Origin: Paulownia fortunei | Taxonomy: Eukaryota; Streptophyta; Magnoliopsida; Lamiales; Paulowniaceae | Assembly: GCA_019321725.1 (NCBI GenBank) | Contig: CM033121.1 | Location: 8,370,001 to 8,434,000, forward strand | Reading direction: 5' to 3' | Length of the DNA: 64,000 nucleotides | Shown: one piece after another, positions 38,331 through 50,554 of the stretch | How the letters are laid out: each line of letters begins with the position of its first letter | Numbering within the stretch: the first letter of the stretch is position 1 | The notes under the pieces: generated by a model | The model's input: the letters and a program-made list of their open reading frames with translations, nothing else | Told to the model about the DNA's origin: nothing | The model's database searches: none | Made by a program: the position numbers and the translations under genes

Positions 38331-39385
38331 ATGAAAGTTGCATGGAATATTAGGGGCCTAAATATGGCCCTAAAACAGAATAGGGTACGAAACCTCATTA
38401 AACAAGAGAATTTAGATTTGATTGGAATTTTGGAAACAAATTTGAACCAGCAGAAGCTTTAATAGATTTTGAGGAATAAATTTCTAGGCTGGAATGAGAT
38501 AAATAATTTTCAGTCACATAGAGGCGGCAGAATTTTGGTGCTTTGGAAACCTGCCAAAGTATTGATAGAACCAATAGAGATATCTCCTCAAGTTATTCAT
38601 TGCACAGTAACATGTAAAGTCAGTTTGTGTTCATTTCAAATCAGTTTTGTTTACGGATTTTATTCTATCATTAGTAGGTAGCCTTTATGGGACAACTTAA
38701 TGAATTATGGGCTGATTTTAGGAGACTTTAACAATGTTATGAAGGTCGGGGAGAAGTGTAATGGGGTTGATGTTACGGCATATGAAATAAGAGATATTGT
38801 TGATTGTTGCCTTACATTAGGCTTGACGAACTTGCAAGCAATGGAATACTTTTACACGTGGAACAACAACAGGGTCTGGTGCAAATTGGATAGAGCCTTG
38901 GTGAACAATCTATGGATGCTTAGGGGATTTCATGGGCAAGCCAATTTTCTGCCACTGAGATGCTTATCAGATCATTCATTGTGCATTATCTCAATATTTC
39001 AACAGGAACGAGTAGACGTTTGCCATTCAGATTTTTTAATATGTGGACTGACCATGGAGAATTCCAAACAATAGTGCAGTCAGTGTAGAATCAAAGAATT
39101 AGAGGGACCACACAATTCATTCTTTGCAAGAAATTGAAGGCATTGAAAAGCCCTCTCAAACAGTTGAATCTGAAATATTTTGGGCATATTTATGCTCGAG
39201 CTTCTAAGGCAAACCTGGACTTAAAAAAGGCTCAATTACAGCTACACGATCAGTCAGGAAATGAGTTGCTACAAGCTACAGTCACTGACTTGAGAAAAGA
39301 ATGTTGTTTTCGGGTGAGGCTAAAAGGAATTTCTACCTACAACAAGCTAAATGCTCTTACCTTAAGAATAGTGACAGGTGCATAA
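38331..39385 (+). pseudogene. LINE ORF2, endonuclease part
   Basis: ORF2 starts at ATG 38331 with MKVAWNIRGLN, the standard start of plant LINE ORF2. The apurinic-type endonuclease motifs remain: ILETNL (metal-binding Glu), LILGDFNNVM (Asp and Asn) and CLSDHSLCI (catalytic His). Stops occur at about 38461, 38680 and 39073. The enzyme would nick chromosomal DNA to start target-primed reverse transcription. The region up to 39385 is the linker toward the polymerase. Confidence 0.85.
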
Positions 39386-39435
39386 ATTTTTTTCACGATC
39401 TTGTGAAAAGAAATGCCAAATAGAATCATATCACA

Positions 39436-40952
39436 GTGGTATTTAAAGAAGATGGTACTCAGACTTTCTTTCAACAAGAAGTTGCCAATGAGTTTGTGAA
39501 ATTCTTTATGAAACTTTTAACTACAAGAGAGGAATGTGTACCTATTGACATAAATGTACTCATGTCGGCGCTGGAAGTTATAGAACAACAAGCCAAGGCT
39601 CTCATTTTAGACATCACTGACCTTGAAATTAAAAAGGCACTCTTTGGTATTGGGGAGGATAAGTCCCTAGGACCAAACGGTTTCACATCTTGCTTCTTTA
39701 AAAAATCATAGTGTATAGTTGAGGATTAGTTTTGTGGGGATGTCAAGGAATTCTTTGCATCGGTCGCTCTGCTAAAGTAAGTTAATCACACGATTATTGC
39801 GTTGGTGCCTAAATCAAATTAGTCACAACGAGTTGAGAATTTCAGGCCTATTGTGTGTTGTAATGTGTTCTATAAAGTTATATAAAAAATTATTGTGACT
39901 AGATTTGTGACTGTTATGGATTCGATTATTGACCGTTCATAATCAACCTTTATTCGGGGAAGGAACATTATAGATAATATCTAGTTGGCTCAAGAACTCC
40001 TTAGACAGTATTGTAGAAAAAGAGTTTCGCCAAGATATATGAATAAATTGGATATCAAAAAGGCTTATGACTCAATGAACTAGGAGTTTCTTTGGTCAGT
40101 ACTTAGGGGCTTGGGCTTCTCGTGTAAATTCATCGATTGGATTATGGAATGTGTAGTAACTTCCTCTTATTTGATAGCACTGAATGGCAGCATCTTTGAA
40201 TTTTTTAAAGGCAAGAAGGGACTACGCCAGGGAGATCCTATATCTCTATTTTTATTTGCTATATATATCTAGATAACTTTTCGAGACTCATGGGATTAGC
40301 AACCGACAATTCAGATTTTAATTACCATCCAAAATATGGTAAGATAAAAATTACGTACTTGGCCTTTGCGAACGATCTTATTTTGATGGCCGGAGGTGAC
40401 AAGTTATCTATTCAAATTTTAATGCAATGCTTACAGGACTTTGGAAACATATCTGGACTAGGAATTAAAGCTTTGAAGTCAAGTGTTTATACTACAGGGA
40501 TTGTTAGGCAAGAGTTGGAAGAAATACAAGAACTGACTAATTTTTATAGGGGATCAATGCCTTTTCGTTACTTGGGTATTCCTTTAGCTACAGTAAAATT
40601 GAATATCATGCATTATGCACCATTTATCGATAAAAAATTACCTCTTTTATTAATGCATGGACTGGCATTTCCCTTATCCTATGTGGGGTGGGCATAACTT
40701 ATATGTATTGTACTACAAGTTATTGAGTATTTTTTGTTGTCGATTTTTCCAATCCCAACCATTGTTATTAGCAAAATCATGAGAATATGGAGAGTATTTC
40801 TATGGGGGTCCAGAAATGCATTGGTGGCGTGGAAGGAAATCTATCTACCCAATGAGGAAAGAGGTCTTGGGCTCCGAGACTTGAAAAGCTGGAACTTGGC
40901 ACTATGGGCCAAGTTGTCGTGGAACATCCACGCTAAGAGTTCCACCTTATGA
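39436..40952 (+). pseudogene. LINE ORF2, reverse transcriptase part
   Basis: Recognisable reverse transcriptase segments follow in order: KSLGPNGF, FRPIVCCNVFYKVI, LDIKKAYDS, then a GLRQGDPIS phrase (near 40215-40245), then YLAFANDLILMAG (near 40345). The catalytic F-A-D-D box reads FAND, so the first metal-binding Asp is lost by a single G-to-A change. Stops and frame shifts occur throughout. The later part (FRYLGIPLA, 40565-40585, and the RIWRVFLWGS block near 40780) is the usual C-terminal extension. Confidence 0.85.
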
Positions 40953-41089
40953 GTTTGCTGGATTCATAGTTTTTATCTTAATGATGTGTCCGTTTGGGAC
41001 TAAAATTCACATAAGGGGGACTCTCTATGGTTCAAGAAAATTGCAGACATTCAAAATTTTCTAATTTGAGTGAAGGGCACGAAATAGCA

Positions 41090-41670
41090 GGCTGTCCAAC
41101 AACTTTCAGAATGGTATGATGGGTCAGGTTTTGTTATAGCAAGGGCGTATAAGTTCTTCAGAAATAAGGGGGCGAAAAAGTCGTGGGTAAAGGATATTTG
41201 GAGACCTTACATCACTCCAAAACATTTATTTATTTTATGGCGATGTGCTAAAGGAATGCTCCTCACAAAAGCATATGTAAATCGATAAAACATGCAATCT
41301 GTGTTATATGGAGTTGGAAAATTTGCGACACTTGTTCTTTAACTGCAGCATCAGTTTCACAATTTAGAAACATATAAGGGATTGGATCGGCATCAACAAA
41401 GACATGTCCAATATCAACAGTGCATAAAATGGATTAAAAAAAGGCCAAATGGACATTATGGCACAACAAAGCAAAAAAGATAGCCTTGGCATATACTATT
41501 TATCAAATATGGACAACATGCAATCGGAAATTTTTTGAAGATATACCTCCCATTATATCTACCATTGTTTACAAGATCAAAATGTATGTATACAAGTCAT
41601 TATTCACCTTGTATCCATATGTTTTGACTCTTTTTGAGAACGTTGCTCTTGGAGTTGGCGCTGTGTGAGC
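41090..41670 (+). pseudogene. LINE ORF2 C-terminal zf-RVT region
   Basis: The stretch FVIARAYKFFRNKGAKKSW followed by ITPKHLFILWRCAKGMLLTK is the zf-RVT domain common at the C-terminus of plant LINE ORF2. The expected CxLC ... HLFxxC zinc residues are mostly lost to frame breaks. It lies directly upstream of the 3' untranslated region and the A tail. Confidence 0.75.
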
Positions 41671-42091
41671 TTTATTTTGATCACACTTTTGTATTTTGGC
41701 TTTGTAAGTAAACTCTCCAAAAGTTTTGCACATAGCATAAGGGCATGGTCTATTATGTAGATTCCATGGTACTAGCCTTGTTTAGGCTTTTTAATTTCAG
41801 TACTTGTATACACCACCTGGGTACTATTGTATATTGTACTCACTTTTGATCTATGAAATTCATATTTACCGATCCAAAAAAAAGTAATGGGTTCAGAAAA
41901 TGAAACTCGCTCATACCTGATCTGACTGCAACATGTTACGCTTTATAGTTATTATATGTACAGTAGTATACATGCTTTATTCATTTATATGAATTATTAT
42001 GATATTAGACCCATGAAGAGCATAATGGTCTCTATTTTATTACCTTTTACTTGAAAAATTACAAAACCATTATCTCTTAGAAAACATTTAC

Positions 42092-44130
42092 GCCCCGTTT
42101 ATTTTGTTAGGTTGGATATGAGATAATTGATAAAAAATGTGATAAGTTTTGGAATATGGACTAATTTATCAATAAATATTCAACATACCTTGATTGATTG
42201 TACGTAGGATATTTTAATATAATTTTTTATCAAGCATTAAAATTTGAGGGACAATAAGTTTGATAATGGTAAAAAGACCCAAATGCCCTTGTACAATCAA
42301 AAGACCTATTGACTTTTTCCCAATTTCCATCTCTCCCTTTTTTTTGTTGCAATAGAAAATCTTATTTGATAATTTTCGATGTTTGGTCAGGCCCTTCATT
42401 TCCACTTGCTCCACAAAACCCAAACTAGAGTGAAAAATATGATAATAATCGTTAATTACTACAAAGTAATTATATCTAGGTGTAATAGAATCAATATGCA
42501 AGATAAAACCATACTAAGGCCAATAAACCATCTCATAAGGTCCACATATTTTGCTTCCACCATTTAAAAATTTGTTACTCAAAACAAGAAAATCAAAATG
42601 AAGTCGCACTAATGAGTTAGGAACTTTTTCTTGTTTGCTTATTGCGATCTCTCCAAGGATTGAGAGCTTCTTTAATCAACAGGTGTACTCTCCCAAACCC
42701 TTGTCTCTAACTCTAGAACTGTCACTTTATCATACAGAAGTCTCTTTTGATCATGAAAAGTTCCATGGAACCTCCAATCAAGGCTAAAACAATTGCTATT
42801 TTCAAATACCAATCCACAAACTTCATTTTTATGTTTCTTTTGTATTGGTTCCATAATTCAAACGCAATCCCAACAACCTATTTTCCTTTGAGAAATACAA
42901 CAAGATTTTCCTACCTCCATCTCTCATTCCCCTATCTACAACTGTAATGTTTAGGGCTAATTCTAACTTCTTCTCTACAGTGCATCTCCATGGCCATCTC
43001 TATTAACTAAGCTTACAGTAGATTCAACACATGTCATTTATCTCCATATCTGGCATCGGAATGATCCCAAAACACAATTCCACGTTACTAATAATGCAAA
43101 TGGAGGAGCATAAACATATATGCAAATCGGTAAAAAAGAATGGGGTCCTTCTTCAAAACTAATTGAGCATTACAAAATGAGGAAATTGTTAACAGTTCCT
43201 ATTAGAAAAGGACCTATAATATAGAGAGATGGATAGATAAAGGAACACATAGCTTTAGGCTTGATTTTCTATATTTTATATTTTTAAAGATGAAATTGAC
43301 CAATTGCTCGAACATATTAAAAAATGATTAACAACAAGAATTAAGTACTTAAAAAAAACAAATCGAACTACTGTATGTTAGAAAAGGCCAACAACCTACT
43401 AGTACAATCACAATAAACCTTCAAAAAGTAAAACAAAACCTCTATAATGAGCTAATTATAACTCAAATTTGTTGTGACCCCAAATTTAGAAATATTAGAA
43501 AAAACTAAAACATGCTTAAAAGACCTCCAAATGAAACAAATTGAATCCTATGTCATCATTAGTCTCCTCTTTTGACAATATTTATTCTCCTCGGTGGTGG
43601 GGGCAGTAGTAGAAACAACCACTGCAACAACGGTGGCACTACCACCAGAGCCAACGTTCATGATGTAATCCTTAAAATTCCTCCACACAAAGCTTAGCAA
43701 AGAGACTCGACCAATATGATTCCACCATCAAATTTGTTATTTTCACCAGCGTCGCTATTTTCTCTATAGTGATGGTGATTCCATCATTGTGAAGAATCAA
43801 AGATGTGAGAAATAAGCTTTCATGGAAAAGGTACAAGACGTGATTTGGGGAACCAAGGGTCTAGGTTTCTAATAATATAAAACCTGAAATGGATATTCAA
43901 GGTGAGTAATTTCACTTTGAATTTAAGGACCAAAATGACATTTTAAGCTTAATAAAACTTGATGGTCCAAGCTAAATTGTTTATCACACCCGTCTGGGTG
44001 GGATACCGATCAGGCCAATAATGCTATATTATAACAGGCCATAGGTTATCAGATGGCCGCCATATATAAAAATATATGATAGATTGGGCTGAATAATTTA
44101 ATAAATAAGGCCTAATAAGCCCAAGTCCCA
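42092..44130. mobile_element. Second TIR DNA transposon with related ends
   Basis: The left part (GATAATTGATAAAAAATGTG, then TTATCAATAAATATT) parallels 31435-31500. The right part from about 43800 (GATATTCAA, GGGTGGGATACCGATC, ATAATTTAATAAAT) parallels 35725-36085. The inner 1.3 kb differ except for scattered matches such as CTACATCCATCTCTCATTCC-like wording. There is no transposase. The ends are more decayed than in the first copy, so both edges are approximate. Confidence 0.5.
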
Positions 44131-45380
44131 TAATAAATATATAAGTACCAATTCATTTGCCTATTACAGCTTTCTCCATTCAATTCTTATTTTCTCTACA
44201 TAATTACTAACTTAAGTATTGGAAAGTTTCCATTGGGACACCCACAGTACCTCTAACCTATGTGTCGTAGGCATGACTCACATCTAAGCAACTTTCTAAA
44301 AGGGAGTCAATTCCCAAGAGCTTATATTTGTCGATCTAACTTCCATCGAGGTACATACCACATCACACTAGCTCTATCTGTGGGAAATCTTGCCTCAATG
44401 CTAGAATGCAAACACAATCAAAGTCAGAGAAGCAAGCATTCAAGACGCCTACCCAAGCAAGGGCCATGAGAGAAATCATAGTGATGAAAATCTCCCCACA
44501 ATAAGAATGATATAAGTCACCTAAGGCCAGAAACGCATTCCACCAGATGGTGGAAAGAATACACTCACAAGACAAAATCATAACTGAGTAGCCCTACCAC
44601 CCATAGGAACGAAGAAAGAATATCACATTTGAGCTCATATTTGGAGACCATAGAATGATGTAAAAATGTTATGCATCACACCAAAGAGAGCTAGAGAAGT
44701 GAAGGTGTCGTACAACCCCATTGAGTTAAGCTAGGATTGAGGTAAAACTAAGGTTCTCTATTGAAATTCCCTTGGAGTAGATGTGCTCCCACAGAAAATG
44801 TCAGGAACAAGAAGAGAAAAGTATAAAAAGTGAGGATTAGACCAGTCTCTATGCCTCGACCAATGACTAGTGCCTTCCAAATGGCATAGCGGCTCAACTA
44901 TTTACTCATATTTGACGTCTCCTGAATGGTATTGCGCCTCGACTTGAAACATTGTCAAATCCACACCTCAACTGGCCTAACATCTCAATTGGAGACCCCA
45001 AGTAGCTCCTAACACCTGAGGGCATCAGAGAATCACAGATGACCTTGAGGGTAGTGAGAGAATGCTATACAAACATTCCTAGAAGATCCAATGAGGCCCC
45101 GATGAATAGTGGTAGTATAGAGCCAACCTTAGAGAAGGGAAAAACAAAGATCTAATTTGATGAGCCCATTGAGGTAAGATTGTTCGCAGAGAAGAAACGA
45201 AACCAAGAAGAGAAAGGGGGTCACAATGGACATAAAAAGCAATAGCGTAGACTTCCACTGACAACTAAACTAGAATAGAGACTAAGTCACTCACAAAAGA
45301 TTGCCACTACATTCTTTGCTTAAGGTATCATTTATTTTTAGGATCAAAACACCTACCTATAAGAAGTCTAAGAGGCTCAT

Positions 45381-45709
45381 GGTAATCCTCATAGAAAAAA
45401 GGGTAGCCTATAAATGATTATGGAATACTGTCGTTGGTGAAATCCTTATGAAAAAGGGGTAGCCTATAAGTGGCTCTGGAATGTAGCCCCTGGTGAAATC
45501 CTCATAGAAAAAAGGGTAGCCTATAAGTGGTTGTGGAACGCAGGCCTGGTGAAATTATTATAGAAAAATGAATAACCTATAAGTGGTTATGGAATGTAGT
45601 CATCCTCGTAAAAAAAATGTGTAGCCTGTAAGTAGCTGTAGAAAGCAGTCCATGGTGAAATCCTTAAAAAAATGTGCTAGCCTATAAGAGGTTATGGAAC
45701 ACGGTCTAA
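45381..45709. repeat. 55-bp tandem array, six units
   Basis: Six imperfect units each carry GGTGAAATCCT, a poly-A stretch, GGGTAGCCTATAAGTGG, then TGGAA and a variable tail. Units start near 45381, 45436, 45492, 45548, 45602 and 45654. There is no coding content. Tandem arrays in the non-coding part of Tat-like elements are a known feature. Confidence 0.85.
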
Positions 45710-45984
45710 GGTAAATAAAACAACCTCTAGAGAGTAAAAAAATGAGAGCATTAAACAAAAAATTATAAAATCACAAGTGTGAATATCAACTCAAGATATT
45801 ATGATAAAATAAAACGAGCATATGTTCTTGTAAATAAGAACATCTATCCAATGCAAAAAGAAAATGAAATAAAGGGAATTTGTCTAACACTTTTCGAAAA
45901 AAGTAGAACATCAGTATAAGACAAAAAGACAGGGAATGAACAATCATCCTAAAAGGATTAGTCCTAAACAGAAGTGCTAAAAGT

Positions 45985-46292
45985 TCTCTAAGCAGTGATA
46001 CTCTATGTGGCTCCCTTTTCCACAGGAACATCCTGAAGGTTTTCAGCAACCTCTACGACACCTACCTTGTGCTCAGGTGCAACTATGTCACCAACCTCTG
46101 CCTCTGGTCTAGAAGAGTCAAGCAACATAACATCCTCATCACTAAAACAACCTGTCTCTCTTAGAGAGCGCCAACAATAATGGACAGTCTGATTATAAAT
46201 GACTTATGTTCCATAAAACAGTATCCTCAAAGTCAAGAGAGGACTTGAACTCAGAGATAACCTCTTCTTTGGTGTGAGCAAGTAAAGTTTTA
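45985..46292 (-). pseudogene. Antisense ORF of Tat-like relic, C-terminal part
   Basis: Read leftward from the insertion edge, the sequence gives KTLLAHTKEEVISEFKSSLD and FEDTV. After a one-base shift it continues as YCWRSLRETGCFSDEDVML, then an acidic tail to a stop near 45995. This resembles the C-terminus of plant proteins annotated as gypsy-type putative transposase (PF04195 class), which carry a coiled coil and an acidic end. Its N-terminal side continues at 63372. Confidence 0.5.
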
Positions 46293-47435
46293 TGGTCAGT
46301 CGTCGTAGGCCTATCAAATTTAATGCTTACTTTTTAATATTTTGTAATGGGTATATAGTGAGTAAGAGTCGATCCCACAAGGATCAAGGCTAATTAATTT
46401 ACAATCGACTCACTAACTAAGAAATTTAACTTTAAAATTGCTAACCTAGAATTAAGACTCAACAAGTAAACTCTATAAATAAACAACAAATAGTTTTGGG
46501 GGGAGGTGGGGAATTGAATTAAGTAACTAAATCACAGAAATTAAAACTAATTAAAATGTATAGCAATCAAAATCAAAATAATAAGCAACAAGCGATTAAA
46601 ATAGGTTAAGGTTTCCTTCGCCACCACTAGACAATGAGTTGTAATTTCATATCAAAATTATTAACAACTTATTAATGAAATTATCAACCATAGGTAATAA
46701 CAAGCCCTACTACCTCGATCTTTCCTAAGTTGATCATTAGGTAGAACAAGCTCTCTACCCGCCAAACAACCTAAAACAAGCTCTATAGATTTAATTCATT
46801 AAATACATTAAAACAATAAATATACATTGATCTAAGCAACAACCACACAAGTTCGGGTCATTCAACTTAGGTTATATTTTTCATTGTAATTAATAAAAAT
46901 ATCTCATAATCATTAATCATAATTTACTACACATGATTAGAAATTCAAAACAATTAGAATCCAAAATCTCTAATGTAGTTGTAGGGATTTCTCAAACCCA
47001 ATTTGGTTGCGAACCCAAATAAAGCAAAAAAATACCCAAACATTAATTATAGAAAAACATAAACAACTTCAATTGAAAAGTTAATCAATAATGTCAAAAT
47101 TTTAATTACAAGAACCCATATCTAAGGCTTTGAAATCACCTTCAACCAAAAAGAAAGTCTAGTCTAACATGATAAAAAATGACAAGAGAATTAAAATTAA
47201 CAATATTGGGAATCAAAGAAACTTATTGATTAAAGAAGATAATTGAAGTTGATAATATATTATGGATGTCTTCTCCTCCAAGCCTCTTCCACTTTATACT
47301 CTTTGATGCTCCAAAACCCCAAGATTGTTTCCAAAATATGAATGAATCTAGAGAGTGAATCTAAAAATTGATGTGTATGTTGAGAGGAAAGTGTGTTTTT
47401 ATAAAGTGTGAGATGATGTTGTGATTTGTTGTGAT
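46293..47435 (-). repeat. 3' LTR of right Athila-like element, truncated
   Basis: It matches 61368 to about 62490 from TCGTCGTAGGCCTA through GTCGATCCCACAAGGATCAA and CGCCACCACTAGACAATGAG to the GAGAGGAAAGTGTG block. Beyond that the 5' LTR continues for about 0.9 kb (U3), while this copy passes directly into the element's 3' internal region (AAACAAGTGTTGAATCTAACCC near 47465). A deletion has removed most of U3 and the polypurine tract. Confidence 0.85.
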
Positions 47436-47706
47436 TTTATAAAGTAACATGGTAATAAAATTAAACAAGTGTTGAATCTAACCCTTAGTTATTCAAAAGC
47501 AAATACACTTCCACAACCATCATACTCAAGTGCGTGTGTGAATAACCATTATCAATAGTGATGAAACCATGAATGATTTAAATAAGTGAATTTCCATAGA
47601 ACCTCACAAAAATATGATTTAAATAAGTGAATTCCTACCTGGTCTCTAATGAAATAGTCGAACATCATAGGCTCTTCCTTTGGCACATATCTCCACTATA
47701 TCGAAT
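47436..47706 (-). other. 3' internal region of right Athila-like element, before solo LTR
   Basis: This non-coding stretch matches, reversed, the left copy's 15270-15500. Shared wording includes TCTAACCCTTAGT, CTCAAGTGCGTGTGTGAATA and CATCATAGGCTCTTCCTTTGGCAC. It ends at the CGAAT target duplication of the solo LTR. Confidence 0.75.
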
Positions 47707-50549
47707 TGTAATCACCAATCATCACACTACTCACTTGACCAATGTGATTCATGCATTACATGCTACTTATATGCTAACTTGCATTAATATTTACATGGCA
47801 TCTTATGTAACATTCTTAATTGTTACACCTCTAATGCTATCACATGATATTAGTAGTTGAGATTTTATAACCTAATTAAGAAATTCTATATTTAAATAAG
47901 AAAAATAATAGATTGGTCGATATATTGGATATTCATAGGTTATATGTTATAATTTTGGAAGTATTAAAGATGTTGCTAGTAAGTTTATATAATTCTATTT
48001 AATTAGATTGAGGTGTTTTAAAAGTATACATCCATGGATTAACATACTTGAGATATTGGACATGATCTAATGTGATTTAAGTGTCATAATACAAGGTCTA
48101 TATACGCATATAATTTTAGAAATGCAAACTAGACAATCATTTAATAAAATCGGATATCAATCGGTTTAGAAATCGAATGAACGGACATACGAATTACCTA
48201 TGGTAATGAATGGTGACTAAGATAGGTTGCAATCAAATAAGAATATGTGAGACACACAAGATTAGGGCTACAAGATAAGGGAGAAAATTATATTATACCA
48301 TTACATGCCACCTTAAGCTTTGCCACCTCATGCTTTCTTATTATGCTTAAGCTAACATCTCAAGCTAACACCTCAAACCCTTCACTCTTAAGCCACGACT
48401 TGACCTTTATTTCATCCATTTTCATCTTCTAAATACACATCTTAAGGTATCCAAGTGCTCCAAATTGATTCCAATTTGAAATAAAAGCAAGAAAAGCAAA
48501 GGAGAAGTGATTACCATCAAGTTTAACCTCAAAATCTGCATAGGTAACACTTATCTACGGTTTTGCCTTTGGTTTTCAGATTATTCTGAATGGTTTTATT
48601 GTTTAATAAGATTTCAATATCTTTTATAAAAGTGTTATGAAGTTTTTAGTTAGACTTTGGTGTAGAAAGAAAGGGTTTTTGATGACAAACACTTAAAATA
48701 GGAAATACTTATGGCAAAAATTGTCACCTTACTGTTTTCTTGTGTTTTAGGCTTCAAAAGTATATAGTATGTTGAATAAAACCTGTAATTGTAATCATAT
48801 ACATGTTTATATATGGGTTAAGAGTATTGGAATAAATTTTCATCAGTTAGAAATTGAAATAAGGCATGATATTGAAGAGATGCTCAAAACTATCACCATT
48901 AAATTTTAGATTTTGTCCTATGTGAAATGGACTAGTTTTACATTATTAAATCCATTAGTTTTGGCAAGGATATGACCTTTTTGTCTATTTTTATATATTA
49001 TATAAGTGTGGTGAAATTTTGAGAATGATTGAATATACTTAAGGGTGCCAAAACCGTTAATGTCATAAAGTGCGTAAAACTGTCACGGTAGGAAAATCTG
49101 TTTTAGTATGCTGTAAAGGGAGCTGAACTTAGGAAGCTATATCCATGAGTTTTAGCCATTATATGACACGGTAATATTATTTTTTATGTTAGCTAAGTGT
49201 GATAAAAATTCGGAGTGAATGAATATGTCTAAAGATGTCAAAATCATCATACAAATTAATATGGCAGCAAGAAAATGTGAAGTGGTGAATCTGTCCCATT
49301 TGGTTCATTAACAAGTTCCAGCACAGATGTGGTGCATTTGATCCCTAACATTTAGGAAAATATTGTAAGAGTTATAATACATCAATTAAGTGAGGTTAGT
49401 ATATATTTAAGATATAGAACAAAGGTACGTAGAAGGTTGTATTCGGTTATAGTTTCTAAGTGGTAAGGTTGTTTAGTTAAATTAAGATTCAAAAATTTTA
49501 TACTAGATCAGGTATAATGAACTTGTTAATTAAGGATGGTGATTGATATCTTGTATTTTTACGGATTGTTTCACATCTAGGGTTGGGAAGTAATACTTAA
49601 AAAACTTAGAAATAACACACAACCGATCAAAGGTAAGTAAAGATTTATTTGCAACTACAATGCATAGACATAGTAAATGTGTGATTTATATGTAATACCA
49701 TAAATCATATGTACGTAGCAAAGGACATGCATTACTGTCATTCATTTCCATTGAGCATACATACATGGGTATTGGCACGTGCATGCATCATATACAAGCA
49801 TTGTGATAAATCTTGCATTGCACGGCATAATTCTGGGAAAGGAAAATATTTTACTGACCACTACTAGTGCACCGAAGCATGCATGAATTTGCATAGTTGT
49901 ATGCATGGACTTGCATGTTCACGTGCATGGATTTACATACGTACGATTGTGCATAGATTTGCATGCTTTTATGATTATTGGCCATTGGATTATGGCGATA
50001 TGTAGAACTCTTTTTCGGTACATGGGATAGTAGCATTGGTCAGGGGCCTAAGAAAGACATGATTTTGAGAGAAATATTTTGATGCATGGAATTGCATTGT
50101 GGGCATAGCATTTTGTGATACATGACTTGATATTATGGATTATTATTTGACATGCATAATATTTACTTGCTGAGCGTTAGCCCATATAGTTTATGCATTA
50201 TAGGTGAGTCTGGTGATATTTGATACCATGGACTTACTGGGCAAGCTGTTGGGATTTCTACAGGTTCTGAGAATCAGTATACATGGATGACGACTTATTG
50301 GGTTATGTTGTGGGCATATTTTAATTTTTACATTTATTATTATTATGTAAAGTGCTGACTATATATAAATAATAATTTTCTATATACAGAGTTATATGTG
50401 AGAAAATACTTTACTGTTTCTCAAAGTGCTATATTTGACAAAAGTATATATATATATATACACACATGCATACACATGTGCTACCTTGTCAGAATTATTG
50501 TTATACCAATATCTATATTCAGTGTTGGGGGGAGGGGAAAGGTGTTACA
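47707..50549 (-). mobile_element. Solo LTR, 2.8 kb, target duplication CGAAT
   Basis: It is the reverse complement of the solo LTR at 32362-35505. It opens TGTAAT and closes GGTGTTACA. Identical flanks CGAAT occur at 47702-47706 and 50550-50554. Removing it restores continuity with the left element's 3' region. The match with the other arm is clear in several blocks (for example CTTAAGGGTGCCAAAACCGT and GGGAGCTGAACTTAGGAAGC here). No coding domain is present. Confidence 0.93.
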
Positions 50550-50554
50550 CGAAT

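Larger units (their letters stand above)
36477..41898 (+). mobile_element. Full-length but decayed LINE (L1-type) with target duplication
   Basis: Copies of AGTAATGGGTT(G/C)AGAA flank the element at 36477-36492 and 41883-41898, a 16-base target duplication with one change. The element itself is 36493-41882 and ends CATATTTACCGATCC plus a short A tail, as plant L1 LINEs do. It holds an ORF1 with nucleic-acid-binding domains and an ORF2 with endonuclease, reverse transcriptase and a zf-RVT region, all on the + strand and all interrupted. Confidence 0.92.
44135..46292 (+). mobile_element. Relic of a Tat-like gypsy element, left part
   Basis: An LTR-end phrase (ACTTAAGTATTGGAAAG near 44215) is followed near 44371 by CTCTATCTGTGGGAAAT, resembling the primer-site neighbourhood TGGCGCCGTCTGTGGGAA of Tat-like elements. 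A short gag-like start follows. No polymerase is seen. A 55-bp tandem array lies at 45381-45709. On the - strand, 46292-45990 encodes the C-terminus of a coiled-coil protein whose upstream part lies beyond the insertion, at 63372-64000. Antisense frames of this sort are known from Tat-lineage elements. Confidence 0.5.

Noticed and set aside
45381..45709. CRISPR-like array
   Set aside because: The units are contiguous and diverged with no distinct spacers, and the genome is a plant nuclear one. It is an ordinary tandem repeat in a retrotransposon.
32362..50549. One giant palindromic or foldback transposon
   Set aside because: Each arm has LTR tips and its own distinct five-base target duplication (TATTA, CGAAT), and the loop contains unrelated elements. 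Two separate solo LTR insertions explain it.
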